Of a stretch of 64,000 bases of DNA, positions 12,691 to 25,215 are shown piece after piece; position 1 is the stretch's first letter, and each line of letters begins with the position of its first letter. The stretch comes from Chamaea fasciata (lineage: Eukaryota > Chordata > Aves > Passeriformes > Sylviidae), in contig JARCOQ010000008.1 of NCBI GenBank assembly GCA_029207755.1, forward strand, positions 32,400,521-32,464,520, read 5' to 3'. The notes beneath the pieces were generated by a model, which saw only the letters and a list, made by a program, of their open reading frames with translations, was not told the DNA's origin and made no database searches. The position numbers were made by a program, and so were the translations under genes.

Positions 12691-12809
12691 CGCCGCCCGC
12701 CCCCGCCTGGCCCGTCCCCCGGCGGCGCGGCCGCGCCTCCGCCCGCGCTCGGCCATGGGCGCTGCGCCGCGCTCCGCCCGGCGCGGGGACCTGCGCGCCG
12801 CCCGGACAG
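12650..12809 (+). other. MGAT5: Candidate noncoding exon 1 of MGAT5 (left edge unknown)
   Basis: GGACAG|GTGAGG at 12804-12815 is a near-consensus splice donor inside the CpG island, with the intron starting at 12810. The next good acceptor in front of a recognised MGAT5 exon is at 55143. The transcription start cannot be read from the sequence, so the left coordinate is only a placeholder within the island. Other donors in the island or extra leader exons in the 42-kb gap are possible. Confidence 0.5.
12755..12809 (+). promoter_or_regulatory. Possible upstream ORF starting in exon 1
   Basis: GGCCATGGG gives an ATG at 12755 with G at -3 and G at +4. If exon 1 splices directly to 55144, the frame crosses the junction as ACA-GAA-TGG-AAC-TGA and stops after 21 codons. 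It would be the first of three short upstream ORFs in the leader. This depends on the unproven exon 1 structure and on transcription starting upstream of 12755. Confidence 0.3.
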
Positions 12810-15800
12810 GTGAGGCGGCACCGGGGCTCCTCCGGCGCGCCCAACCCGGCCCCGCTGCGGGGGTCGCTGCCGCCGAGCGTGGGGGGGCCGCCCGCCGACA
12901 CCCCCTCCCCGCCCCGGCGGCATCGCCCCCGCCCGCCCGGGCGCGGCGGTGGGCGCGGAGCGGGAGGGATGCGGGGATGGGGGGGAACGCCGAGCGGCCG
13001 CCCCGGAGCCGCGGGGCCCGTCCCGGCCGCGGCCCGGTCGCCCCCGTCACCTTGCGGAACGACCTTCCGCGGCGGGGGGAGCGGCGGGGCCCCCCGGGCC
13101 GGCCGGGCCGGGCGGTGGCCGCGGGGACGGGGCGGCCCCGGGCGCTCGGAGCGGCGCGGGGAGGCTTCAGCGAGCGCGGGTGGCGGTGGCGCGGGTGGGA
13201 GGGTGAATGTCGGGCGAGAGTCTCTTGAAATCTCCCCCTTACGATGCCATTTACAAGCTCTCGGTTCCACCCGGTTTGCTGGTTTTGTTCCCTCTCCAAT
13301 GCTTTGTAAACCTCTAGGAAGTGAATTTGAGAAAAAGGTTCCTGAAAGCTGTCATCTCGGTGCCAAATGTGCCTTGGGCTGCCATATCTACTACTTTATT
13401 TTTTTCTTTTTTCTTTTTTTTTTCTTTGTGCCAGAGGTGCATTGAGATTTGTATTGGAAAAACCAGTGCTTTTTAACTGCCAGCTTAGGTATTTCTTACA
13501 CATCAACAATCACCTTGTGGTTTGAGGGTTTCTGTCAAAGGCGCTGACTGACCTGATGTGATTGCATAGGTGCGCGGACCTACACTGAACAAGCATTGCA
13601 TTGTTTTTTCTTGAGTTTCGGCAGCTGTCTAATGCGAAGTTACTTTTTAGCATATTTAGGGGAAAAATAAATGTCACTCAGTTTTGAGGAAGTAAGTCTT
13701 GGTAGAGGCTTTCCCCACTGTCAAGAGTGTGTAGGTTCCATCTTTTCCAGATACGGTACAATGTCAGTCTCATCTTTTGAGAGCATATTTTTCCTTCTGG
13801 CATTAGGGTCAGCAAGCCTGAGAAAATGAATTCTCGATTCTTGCACTAGGTCTTGTTACATCAGTCTCTCTTGATAACTGCAGCAAGAATAGAACACTCT
13901 TTAAATGAAGGCTCACTCCTGAGATTCATGTTATTATACAGTCTTATTTGTCCGAAAAGCTCTGTCGCCTTGTCCCCATGAAATAGTATGATGGCTTTTT
14001 CAACAGCATGACTCATAATCCTAAAACAGGAATGAATTTTGACTTAGTGCTGTGCAAGTGCTTTATCTCAGCAAACAGCTTTGTGTGTAAAAATGCCGGT
14101 AGGGTGGAGGGAGTCGCTGGTACTCATCTGCTAATAATCTTTGTCCTCAGGAGGACAGCGTTTAAAGTTGTTTCCAGGCTGGGGATATGTCTTTGCTCCT
14201 GAATCAATGAGGTGATCTCAGTTCTTTCAGAATAATTTTGGCATTTCATAAAAGGCTTTCAAAAAAAAAAAGAAGAACTGGTTAGTTCTTGGTTTCTATA
14301 CTATTGAAACAATTTTGCCTGGGGACGCAAAGTTCAATTTAGTCTGACTGGGTGATTTACTTTTTTCTTTCTTGATCTCTGTGTAATGACTCTGACTGTA
14401 CTTCATGAGAAACCCTGCTTACTGCAGCACCCATGGTTCACATAATTACTGCTGGTTGTACCAAGCCTAAAATTAGGGGAAAAACCTTTCACCTTTTTTT
14501 CTGGTGGTTTTTGGTTGGGGTTTTGTTTTTTCATACTTTCACTTCTGCTTTCTATTCTTTGCTTATCTGAGATGTAGGGAGGACTTTACTCTTAGAATGG
14601 CCCGTGGAGCAGTATGTTTACTGAAAGAAATGTCTTTTCTTCATGATTTAACATATGCAGACTGTTTTCTGTTGCTTTTATGTAGAATATGGATTTATTT
14701 TGTACGAACAGAATAAGGATTAAATAAGAACATATGCTTCCTCTTTTCTGGGTGATAAATCCAACTTGCTGTCCCGGAGGAAGGCAGCTTATACAGCCTG
14801 GACTGAAAAGATGCTGAAAGACAAAGTGTTTGAATGCTGAATATAAGAAGATCAGGTTGTCTAAGCTCCCCAAACTAGACTGCCTAAAACTTGGGAAGCA
14901 GCCAGCAACACCGGGTGAAAATCATGTAAAATCCTTAATCTGCTTCATGAAATGGAATCTGGCAAAATAATGAAGCATTCTGATTTCTTAAAATTACTTA
15001 GAATAAAGACAATTGCTCTCCAGTTTTAAGTCATCTCCCTCCAACCGGATTCCCTTTGTTCCCTTGTATAAAGAAGAAAAAGAAAGCTTTGTATTGTTAA
15101 TGTCTATGCTTCAGATAATACTTGGAATTTTATTAGCACCATTCCTTTCCTTTCAAGTTTGAATTTTTTTTTTAATTTCATTTGCTGGGTTATGTTTCTG
15201 GCATTGTATGCTGCCATCATCTAACAGGTTCACTGTGCTTTTGCTTCTGTTGAGTAAAATAGGTTAGCATGCGGTTTCATTCCTCATCTTGGCTCCGAAA
15301 TTTTAATAGAGCTTCAGGAGCCATTGGCATTAACTGCCCCTAGCAGGTATCATTAGCTGTGTGGTGGGTGTTTTGTAGGCTTATGTGAATGCAGTGTTCA
15401 TGTCGTGAGAAGATTGAGATCTAAAGGAGACTTGGTGTTTTATGAGAGAATGGGAGAATTAGTTTAGGTTTTTTGTTAGGAAAAGCAGTCCTGAGGGAGA
15501 TCCAGTGGCAAACATGATGGTTATTTGCCAATAGCTTGTCTGACTTAGTGTTTGCTCAGTCTCTTAAGTAGATGGTGGAAAGAAATACACTGATGAATAT
15601 CAAAATGCCAGGTTTTGATAGTGTTTTAAACTTACTTCACATCATTCCCAAAGTGTCTGCAGAGCTCTTTTGCTTAGTCTGTTTTGGAACCAGGAACTCC
15701 AGCAGCAATTCTTGGTGAAAAACATCGGAAGCATCTGCTGAGGAAATGAACATGCTGCACAGTGCTAATCAGCTGGGAATCTGATGAGTGGAAACCCTTT

Positions 15801-17447
15801 CAGGAATCAAGCAGTTTTGCTATTACTGCATCTTCAATTTCAAAAAAATTCTAAACTGTTTGGAGTGAAATAAGGTCATTCTTTATTCCTTTCTGCTTTT
15901 GCCAAGTTAATATTTGTGCATCTCTGTATTTCATGTACCACATACACGCATGAACTTAAAAAAACCCAGAACACCAAAAGTTAATTAATCTTCCATACTT
16001 CAGAAGAAAAAGTGAAATTTTGTATTTGCAAACCTCTGTATGCCAGCACACTCAAAACCCTCTTGTTTTCCTCTGTAAGACTCCTACTATTGGCATAGAA
16101 TATTGAAGTTTTGAAGGATTCCTTATCTATTAAACTTTCATTTCTTGAAGAGCTGAGACCTATAATGTAATGAAGTATAATTTCTCTGAGGTATAATTCT
16201 CACTCAGATCGTATTTTGGTAGTGGCTTGATTCCCACTGCTTTTGACCCTATTTTGTTTTTTACTATTTCTTGCTTGTTCCTGTGAGCAGATAACTTACT
16301 GTAATTTATGGCTTCCGAGAGAGGGTGAGTAGAGTTTAGCGCAGACTTAGGCTAGTTCAGTGGAGAGGTTTGCATAATGACAGAGGCTTCCTAAAGTGGA
16401 TGTCATTTGAGGAGGAGCCACCATAATGATGAAGAAATGACACAACTGCTGACACAGCCTCCAGATGAGGCAATGGCTTTCTGTGGCCATGCAGACTTTT
16501 ATCAGAGTGGATAGCCTTCTTCTTTTACTCAAGCTGGAATAGTTCTGCTGTCTTGAGATGCTTTGTGGGGTTTTGTTCTTACCTTCCCACAAGGAGAATT
16601 CCTGTCTGCTTTAATCAGGTCAATCCTTCAAGCCCAAGGTCTGTGCGTGCGCTCAGGCCGTGATGCAGCTATTTCTTTTAGAAACTTCTGCTAAAGAGAT
16701 TTCGTACCTGTGTGCCAGTCTGTGTACTGGGGAGACACTGCAGTGAAAGTACAAGGAGGAAATACTTCGGGGGACAGGGATTCCCTCTTGCAGTACTCTA
16801 AATAGCGAAGTCCTTTTCACGAGGAAAGCTTAAGTCAACGCTGTGATTCATTTGATTTATTATTTATGATTTGTATGAGTTAAGAATCCTGTGATCCTGG
16901 CCTTTTGAGTCTCACAAGGACCTCTTATTCCTCTTGGCTAACTGTATTTTTTCAGATATCCCACAGGCATTCCAAACTGTTTAACCTTGATTATTAGTCT
17001 AACCTGCTGACATTTGTCTTACTGATTTTTATATCCTGATAAAATCCTGTAATCTTAGAAAGTGATCAACCCCCTCTTTTGACCTTGTCCTTTAGACAAA
17101 AGGATTTCCCTAGATTACAATAGCAGGCTGAACCTGATTTTACTTTTATTGGTTGTTGCTCATGACTCATGTAGTTTGTTACATTTCTTTATGTATAATC
17201 TTTGACATACAATATATTCCTTGTGGTTGTGTTTCCCTAGAATAGTTTCAAAACTAAAAGCTTTTTTTTTCTCCACTCTTGTTAGAGTTAGGTAATGAAG
17301 TTATTGCTGCTTGTTTCCCGTTGCCTGTTAGGGTTGTGTTCCTCCCTTCCTATGTGCACCGTGACAGGTTCAGCTTTTTATTTAACCTCCGTTGAGGTCC
17401 TAGCAAGGCATTCTCAGACAGCTACTAATCAAGTAATAGATTGCATG

Positions 17448-17603
17448 CTAGGTAAAACTCCTTCACCAAAAGGGTTGTCAGGCTTTGGAACAGGCTGCCC
17501 AGGGCTCAGTCAGCATCCCTGGGGGTATTTAAAAGACTTCTAGACCCTTGGACTTGATGATCTCAAGTACCTTTTCCAACTAAGAGATTTTTTGATTCTG
17601 TGT
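17448..17603 (+). mobile_element. CR1 LINE 3' fragment, sense
   Basis: It has CR1 3' landmarks in order: CTCCTTCACC, then GGAACAGGCTGCCCAGGG (near 17487), then TTGGACTTGATGATCT (near 17548), then TTCCAACTAAGAG. It ends in a TTGATTCTGTG relic of the ATTCTATG terminal repeat. The left edge is uncertain. It lies in MGAT5 intron 1 in the same orientation as the gene. Confidence 0.9.
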
Positions 17604-20600
17604 TATCTCAAAAGGTACAAACTGCAGTGAATTCCTGCCCGAGATTGTTTTGTGGACTGAATGGTTTTTGACCTTTGGAAGATACTGAACACTTGGATTC
17701 TGCCACGCAGTGTCATAGTCCTCTTGTCTACAGTATGTGTGACCAGAGTGGATTGACACATCTTTGCTGTTTTACTAATAAGGATCTTTCGTATTGGCAT
17801 ATATTCCCTTGGGCAGTAGTTCTCTTGAGTTTGAAATGCTGTGTCTTATCCCTCACCTCTCTCTTTTTTTTTAATCCTGTTCTCACCCTTTCACACTGTT
17901 TGATCCTTTTCTGCAGAGAACTGTTACTGTTCAATGCAGCTTCAATGCAGTTTTTGAACTCTGCAGAATGCATGTGATATACCTGGAAGACAATTTCAAG
18001 TATTTAAAGACCCACATAACTAAACTGGTATTTTGTCTTCTATTTTGACCTTCTTTTTTTGTAAAATGAAGCATAAAATGTATTTTGATTGAAGATGTAC
18101 TACCTGAAACATTTCATGAGACACATAAACCTTGTCTGCATAGTGTACATGAGTTAAAAATATACATAACTCCTTCATTCAGTGCATTTGAAAATTGGTG
18201 TAGTATTGATAATAAAAATCCTTGAACAGACAACCTACCTTCTAACAAGCTTATGTAATTGCTTCTTAAGTAATTTCTATGGGTCTTTCTTGATAGGCCC
18301 AGTTCAAGTACAGTTTGTGCAATGACTTAATTTTCTATATTATCGATTTAGAAGAGTGAAAATACCAGCTCCAAGTTGCTCAAGAAAGTTTCATGCTGCA
18401 CCACTACACCTCTGTATCAGGCATTCCAGTTCATTTCCTTTTTCTTAGAGTTTGCTTCTCCCTGTGCAGGTTTGATCTGACAGTGCAGGAAGAAAGGGTG
18501 TGGAACACACTGTAGAGCAGTAAAGAAAGACTCAGACTTCAGCCTAGGTTTCGCAGGATATTTGACCACATTGCTACCTTGTTCCAATCAATCCCTTAGC
18601 ACACTGTTTTGGTTTTCTAAGTTCTTGTAAAAATGAGCAGTTTGCTTCCCTGTATTTCTTTTCGTGAAATGCAGTTTCCCTGTCAGGATTATTGATCCTC
18701 CAAGAACGTGGTGAAATGCAGTATCATTCTGTTTACACTTCACGTCTCTTTGTGTTATGCAGCTACTTTTCTTTTACTAGACTGCAAAAAAGCATGCAGG
18801 AGAAGAATGCTGCTAGTGGCTTTTCTGCTAAAGCTAACAGCTATTTTACTACAGATTAAATTAGCCAGTTTTGAATAGTTAGTCTAACTTTAAGAGCTTG
18901 TAATCCAGTTGCCATGTTTTATGGTTATATTTTAAATATGGTTATGGTTGTAGCTTAAAATAAAACATTAGCTTGTTATTTTAAATAGACATTTTCTTAA
19001 ATACCAGTAGAGTTTGTTTATAAATCAACAATAATAGTAAAAATATTTTTCTTTCTTTTGATAGCTTAGCTGCTCTTAAAAGACAAAGATAAACTGTGCT
19101 CCTTATAGACAAGGTGTAGTTCTTGTTGAAATACTTTCCCTGAGTTCTTTCAGTAGCTCTGCATTCCTCAGTTCAAGAAATTGAACAATCAGTAAAAATA
19201 AAAACTTCTGACTGTATTAATGATGTGAGAAATGAAACCAAGTTGCAGGAGTGTTCGGTTTCAAAAAGTGATTTGACCTATTCCTGAATCTACATCCTGG
19301 TGGTTTCAGGCCGCTCAGGCAGCTTTTTTGTTACCAGGTTTTGGTCACAGCTGTGAATCTTTGTGAAGTCTTTGAGTGTCTGAAGTGACTCCCCTTGGGT
19401 TCTGGATTGATAATTTAATGGGATGATTCATGGTGCCTTTGCGGAAAAGGTTACAGTAACTTTCACCTGACCCATCATGGCAAATTTCTCCCCCAGGTAA
19501 GTTAGAGAATATTTGAAGGAGCAAGGAGGAACTTCAGGCTGGAAGATGCTTGAGGGCTTAGTTTCCATTACAAATTTCTGCATACTTGCATCAGAGATGA
19601 AGTTCTGTGGAAATAATACTTTCCCACTGTAAGTTTGGAATTCCTGTTCAGTAGTTGATCCAATCCGGCTCCGGAATGTGTCTGGTAAAGGAGCAGTTGT
19701 TGCAGCACTGATGATTTGTTACCAGCAGGGATTCAGTGTAGCCGCAGGTCTGTGGTGAAAGAACTGCATCTTTACAGTGAGGTAAGGAGAGTTTAACCAC
19801 AGTGGGTGAAGTTCTGTGCCGCTGTGAAAGGCACATTGCAGATTACTTAAGCTCTTTTTGAGTTGATGCTACTTAAACCTCTGCCTCTGTATAATGGAAC
19901 CAGCACAATGAGGCCCAAGTGTACACTTAAACTTCCCTTTGAGGGCTGTACTGGCTGATACAGAGCAAAAGCTTGTAACAGGTTTAGCTTCTGTTCAGCT
20001 TCTATTAAAGTCCTTGTACCTTGATTCATTTCCTGGCGTCGTGGTTTCCATATGCACCAGCTGCATAGCTTTTGCACTGTGTAATGTCACAGAATGCCAC
20101 TGCTGAGTTACTTATAACATGTCTAGGAACACTTTCTTACACTCTGAGGTACTGGCATGCATGTGGCCACTTCTGGAGCAAAGAAAACTGTGAGCCTTAC
20201 AAGTGGCAAAAAGTTTCATCTTTAAAAAGCTGCGCTTGAAAAACAGTATTGTCGTTTAACTACTTGTGGAAAAGTGGTCTACATCAATTTTGCTTTTTTT
20301 GGACTTAAGAAGCAGGTTAGATAAAGATCTGAAGAATCTGTTTTCTCATTACTTGGGGTTTAAAAAAATGTTAAGAAGCAGGGGTTATTTTTTCCCTACA
20401 TTTGAAGTGCAAGTTTTCTTTATCCCACGTACTTAAAGAATGGATTTTTTCCCTATGCACCATTAGCACTCTGGTTTGGTAGAATTTTCTTGGGCTCTAT
20501 TCGGACTGTTGTTTGTACCTCAAGTCTGTTCTACCCTTGAGTATTGTTCATGGTGCATATGGCAAACCTGAACTCCGTTGCCTACTATCAATATACATTT

Positions 20601-21472
20601 TGATGTTTGTTTATCCAAATTTAAAAACAAACAAACAAAAAAGCCCCTTCACTGTATAAATTCCTGATGTACAACTCAGAATTCACACTATTGATTTTTG
20701 CCTTGCATTATGAAAAGAGTTTTTAAAGGAAGGTGTGCCCTTTAACAAGCTACAGAATATTTTTAAGTATGCCACCCACCTTATTCTTTAACTAAAATTT
20801 GACATTTAATTAAAAAGGCTGCTGATGCAGCTTTGTAGTTTGGCAGAAATTACTGTAGGAACCTTACAGTGTCTACCTTGCCTGTACTATGGGGATCAAG
20901 CCCATTGCTCAGGATAAAGATGTTTGTCTAGGCCACAAAAATGTAGAATTAAAGCCTTCTCATTTTTTATTTTGTGCTGAGCAGCTCTGTCATCCTTGTA
21001 TTTGACAAACAGAGAAAGAAATCTGTCAAATGTTATTTTTATACTTCTTTTTCTTTTGCTAATACACTCCCACTAGTGTTGTGGGTGTGCCTCAGCGCAG
21101 TGCTAACCATTGTCCAGTTTACCCTGGTGTTCAGGTCTTTATTTCCTTTATTAAAATTTATTTAGGATGTCATGGGAATCTCTAAGTCTAAGTATGCATA
21201 ATTTGGGTTTGGTGTTGTGGGCTTTCAGTTCTGTGTGAGGAGGGCTTTCTGTATCCCCTGCTGTGCTTGTATAAACAGCATGATTTCTATCTTCATGCAG
21301 ACTTCTGAATTGCTTTTGCCTTTTTACTCCAAACTTTTCATTTTTAAGGATGCGATTTCACCCCGTGACTTGAAATTTTTTGAGGCACATTACACATAAG
21401 CTTTCCCTCATGCATTCCTTCCCATTCCACAAAGTGTTCTTCTGAAATTCTTTTTCAGTTTCTATAACCTAA

Positions 21473-21487
21473 TTTTTTTTTTTTTTT
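21473..21487 (+). repeat. T15 homopolymer
   Basis: An uninterrupted run of 15 T on the + strand in intron 1, one of several long T-tracts on the transcribed gene's sense strand. Confidence 0.9.
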
Positions 21488-21800
21488 ACTAAACCAGTTA
21501 GGAAATGTCCTTATTTGCTAAACTCCTTGACTTCTTGAATTGACTAGAAGAGGACCCACTCATCCTGCTTCATCCATTGGACCAGCCTGGATGGATTTTT
21601 TTTTTTTTTCTGTACAATTAAGACACAGTTGATGAAGTCTCTGAACAGTTTATTTGCAGTTGTGCTGAATCTTTGTTGTAATCAGCTAATAATAGGTTCT
21701 AGTTCATCTTGTACCTTTCTGCTGGGTTCCTTATTACCTATTTATAAAAACAGATGATTTCAAGCATTGATTTCAAGCCTTCAGAAGGCCGGTTCATCTT

Positions 21801-21845
21801 GCATCTTTTTTTTTTTGTCACAGCATTTTTTTTTTTTTTGTCACA
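21801..21845 (+). repeat. Tandem duplication of a T-tract unit
   Basis: GCATC-T(n)-GTCACA (21801-21822) is followed directly by GCA-T(n)-GTCACA (21823-21845). This is a roughly 22-bp head-to-tail duplication differing mainly in T-run length. Replication slippage is the likely origin. Confidence 0.85.
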
Positions 21846-22687
21846 ACAATACCTCTGCCATACACAGATCTCCTTTCTTGTGAGTTGTTTATGGTGTTTT
21901 GGGTTGTTTTTTGGGTTTTTTTTCTGATGAAGCTTTTTCAAGTGACCTCAGGATCTCTGTAATCATTGAGGGTGTTTTTACTGAAGGTCTCACTCACTGC
22001 ACATGTTGCTCAAGCTTTGAATTCACAGAAAATGAAAGTAGCACACTGAAAAACTGGGTAATCCATGAATGTCCAGTAATTTGTCCTGGTCTACAGATTT
22101 TTTTTTTCCCTTGGGATGATTTGCCCCAGAATTATCTTCCATGTTTTTGTTAATATAGTCAATATATTTTTGGAATAACATATTTGGCTTGATTATTACA
22201 AATGTTTGTGTAGGAATCTCGTCTAAGGCTATCATTATACCTCCCAAAAAAAGCTAGTCAGGATAAACAAATGAAAATATTATGGAGAAAATGTAAGTTT
22301 GATACTTTATATTGTCTCAGTGGTCTGTTAGAATGTAGGAAAGCTGAGCAGAGCAAGGCAGCAAATAAATCTTAATTTAGACAACTTTTAAAATTCTGAA
22401 ATATCCCATAATTCCATGCTAATTATTGTCACTTTGTAATTAAGCTGCTTCTTTCAGTCCTGATCCTCAAGTCATATGTGGAGTCCAAACTGTAGGAAAT
22501 TACTTTTCTCATTGTTAAAATAACAGCCTAAGTTGAAAACTATTAAGCAATAAAAGCTGCAGAAAGAAATATTATATTCCTCTGAAATGCAGAGGAAAAT
22601 GTTATTGAAAACATCGATTCTTTCTTTCGTCAGGCTAGTAGCTTGAGCTGTTCTTCTCTTTAAGACCAGACCTAATAATAGAATTAG

Positions 22688-22780
22688 TCACAAAATCACA
22701 GAATGGTTTGGGTTGGAAGGGATGTAAGGCGCATCTCATTCCTGTCATGGGCTGGGACACCTTCCACTATCCCATCCCAC
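22688..22780 (-). mobile_element. CR1 LINE 3' terminus, antisense
   Basis: It begins with CACAAAATCACAGAATGG, the reverse complement of the CR1 terminal ATTCTGTGATTTTGTG-like repeat. It continues with TTTGGGTTGGAAGGGA and, after a gap, GGGACACCTTCCACTA, the standard order of an inverted CR1 end. The GC-richer sequence to the right (about 22,800-22,990) does not continue the match clearly. Confidence 0.9.
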
Positions 22781-25109
22781 TTCCCTTGAGCACTTGCAGC
22801 CACTGTTGAAGTGGGGGCTGTTGTGTTTTGGTGTCCCTCCCCCCTGCAGTCAGAGCCACTGATGTCCTCTGCATGCACATGGCTCAAGTACGCATTTCCC
22901 CACCTCAGGCAGTGGAACACAGGGGTGAGGTGAGATAGGATGCCGTGGGCTGTGTTGGACCCTCGTGGTTGTAGCTCACACAGCAAATGGACTGCTCAGG
23001 ATGTTGAAATGTGGGAAGATAATGCCTTAAATAGTTATTTGCAGGTTATCTGTCAAATCCTGGCTGTTACAAAGGTAAATCAATGCAGCCCAGTGATACA
23101 GAGTTTGAAAGAGAAAGGCTTTTTGTATCAACTTTTAAGATGTGTTTGCCAGCACAATTCCCCTGTCAGTTGAAAGGAATGGGTATTTTCATAATGTTAG
23201 AAAATCTATTCCTCTGTCTCTGCCTATCTTTTTCTCTTCATTAAGTTTGACTAAACAGTAAAGACATCCATTCATCTGTGGTAGTGGCAGTACAGGGGTC
23301 CCTGTTTTCCTCTCTGCTTGTACTACAGGACTGTTTTAAGACCACTGACATTCCGCTCAGAGCTGTAAGTGATCTGTTTGGCAGCTTTGTGCATTTACAT
23401 TAACTGCTGGATTGTAATAATATTCAAATGGATTGTCTGAAAGTAGAGGGGTTTTGGTATGTATTTATAGATGAGTATTCCTGTCTGTGGGTTTATTTTA
23501 TGTCTTGTGCATTTACCTAACTAATATAAATGTGGCTTCAGGAAGAACCTTGTTAGATCAAAATGCAGAGCTTTTCACTGCCACCATTCCAGAGATGGAC
23601 AATATTGCCTATTGAATTTCCTTTCTGATTCTGGAAACCATTTGGATTTGGGAGGCTATTTAGGAGGTATTTTTTAGAGGTGGTTTTTTTTAATGTTTGA
23701 GGAAGAAGGAAGGAAGCCTTCGTGTTTACATTATATTGTTTATAATGTGTTTGTACTGTTGAAAAGCAGGAGAAGTAACCTAAATAGTAGCTTAATGTTT
23801 TTGAGTGGACCTTGGAAGTCTGACTTAACTGCATTGTAGGTCTTATCCCTGTTCTTCAGGTAATATTTGACAAATATGTGGATATTTTGCTGTACATAGG
23901 AGGTGTTTTCAGTTTATATTAATGCCCATCTAATGTGTGAAGGAGCTTTTAGTTGGTACACAGCAAGACTTTCTGCTAGAAGGAGCATTTTTTTGTCCCT
24001 TCCATCCATACAACTATGAGTGGCAAAGAGATTTGTGAATTTGAAGTTTTATGTGACCTTTTTAGAGAACAGTTACCAAAGTGGACCCATTTCTGCTTGT
24101 TTTTGGAAAAGCTTTTCATTTAATGACAGTGCTTCAGTTTAAACCACATGTTCTAAGAACTGGCTTGTGTTCACAGCACTGCAGGGGGAAGAGCTCAACG
24201 TGCATGCTTGAGAACACACCGAGGAGCACACGTGGGGGAATTCCAAGACTGGTGAAAATTTAAGAAGAAGGTAGAAGGTATTTAACATAATTACATAGCT
24301 TCAGATTGTGTAAACCTTGTACAGTTCAGACAAGTGCAAAATTACCTCACCAGGCTTGCCCCTTTTTTTTAAAATTTAATCGATTTGAAAAGCTACAGAG
24401 GACTGAATTTCTCAAAGTGAGAAAGTTCAGAAAACTGTGGTAGGCAGGTGAGGTAAATAACCTTCTGATATGATTCAGACTGAAAAATACAAGATTAAAT
24501 CCATGACAACACAAATATAATCTCATTTTTGAGTTACATAAGAGTGTTTAAAATGGGTCATTAGTGTTGGGGAAAAAACATGTTTTAATTTTCTAGGCTT
24601 TTTTTTTCCCCCTCCCCTTCCCACACTAGAGGGAATGCTTTCCTCTAGGGACAAAGATAGGATGAAGCTAAAAATATTACTTGTCTACTTTACTCTCCAT
24701 CATGTTGCTTCAGTGGTAATCACTTGTTTGAGATTCACCTTCAGAGATTCTGCCTGACATATGGTGATGTGCATAATGAATATATGCAAACATATAGCAG
24801 TTTCAAATTCATTCTTCATTGCACTTAGCTTTTAGTTCACAAATTGCTGTAATAATTAAAGAGATTTGGTAAGCATTAATCTATGCACTTATGGGAAATT
24901 TCACCTTAATTATTTATTATTTGTGTGAGATGAAAAAAAAAAACAACAATTTAAGACCTGGCTTGAGAGCTGGGCTTCTCTTGTTTCCTAATTTCAGATG
25001 ATATACAGGCAGATTAAGTTTCTATTTTTGGAAAGTACCACCACTTTCAGGGGAGGATAAGAAGTTGGTTGTTTGAGAAGTGTGACCTGGGTGGCTTAGT
25101 TAAGGATTT

Positions 25110-25215
25110 TGGTTGGTGTTCAGTTTGGGAGTTTTGGAGGGTTGTTTTGTTTTGGGTTTTAGGGGGTTTTTTGGAATGGGGTGGGGAAGGTTTTATTGTT
25201 TGGGTTTTTTCAGCT
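25110..25215 (+). other. G/T-rich block with G-quadruplex candidate
   Basis: About 100 bases almost free of C, made of T-runs and G-runs. The core at 25154-25186 has G-runs of 3, 5, 4 and 4 with loops of 4, 11 and 1. The middle loop is long, so folding is plausible but not certain. An RNA copy would also carry these runs because the G-rich strand is the gene's sense strand. Confidence 0.5.

Larger units (their letters stand above)
12060..13230 (+). promoter_or_regulatory. MGAT5: CpG island, MGAT5 promoter region
   Basis: The base composition jumps from AT-rich to very GC- and CpG-rich, densest at about 12,290-13,215, then falls back sharply. It contains several Sp1-type GGGCGG/CCGCCC boxes, for example near 12,305. 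No TATA box is placed convincingly, as is typical of dispersed-start CpG promoters. It is the only such island in the window and the only strong candidate promoter upstream of the MGAT5 start codon. From the downstream edge onward the + strand becomes rich in T-tracts, as expected of a transcribed region. Large open frames on both strands here are by-products of low stop-codon frequency in GC-rich DNA. Divergent antisense transcription is possible but not shown. Confidence 0.85.

Noticed and set aside
12262..13299. 345-codon minus-strand open frame and several long + strand frames in the CpG island
   Set aside because: Stop codons are rare in GC-rich DNA. The frames overlap on both strands, have arginine/proline/glycine/alanine-only composition and match no family.
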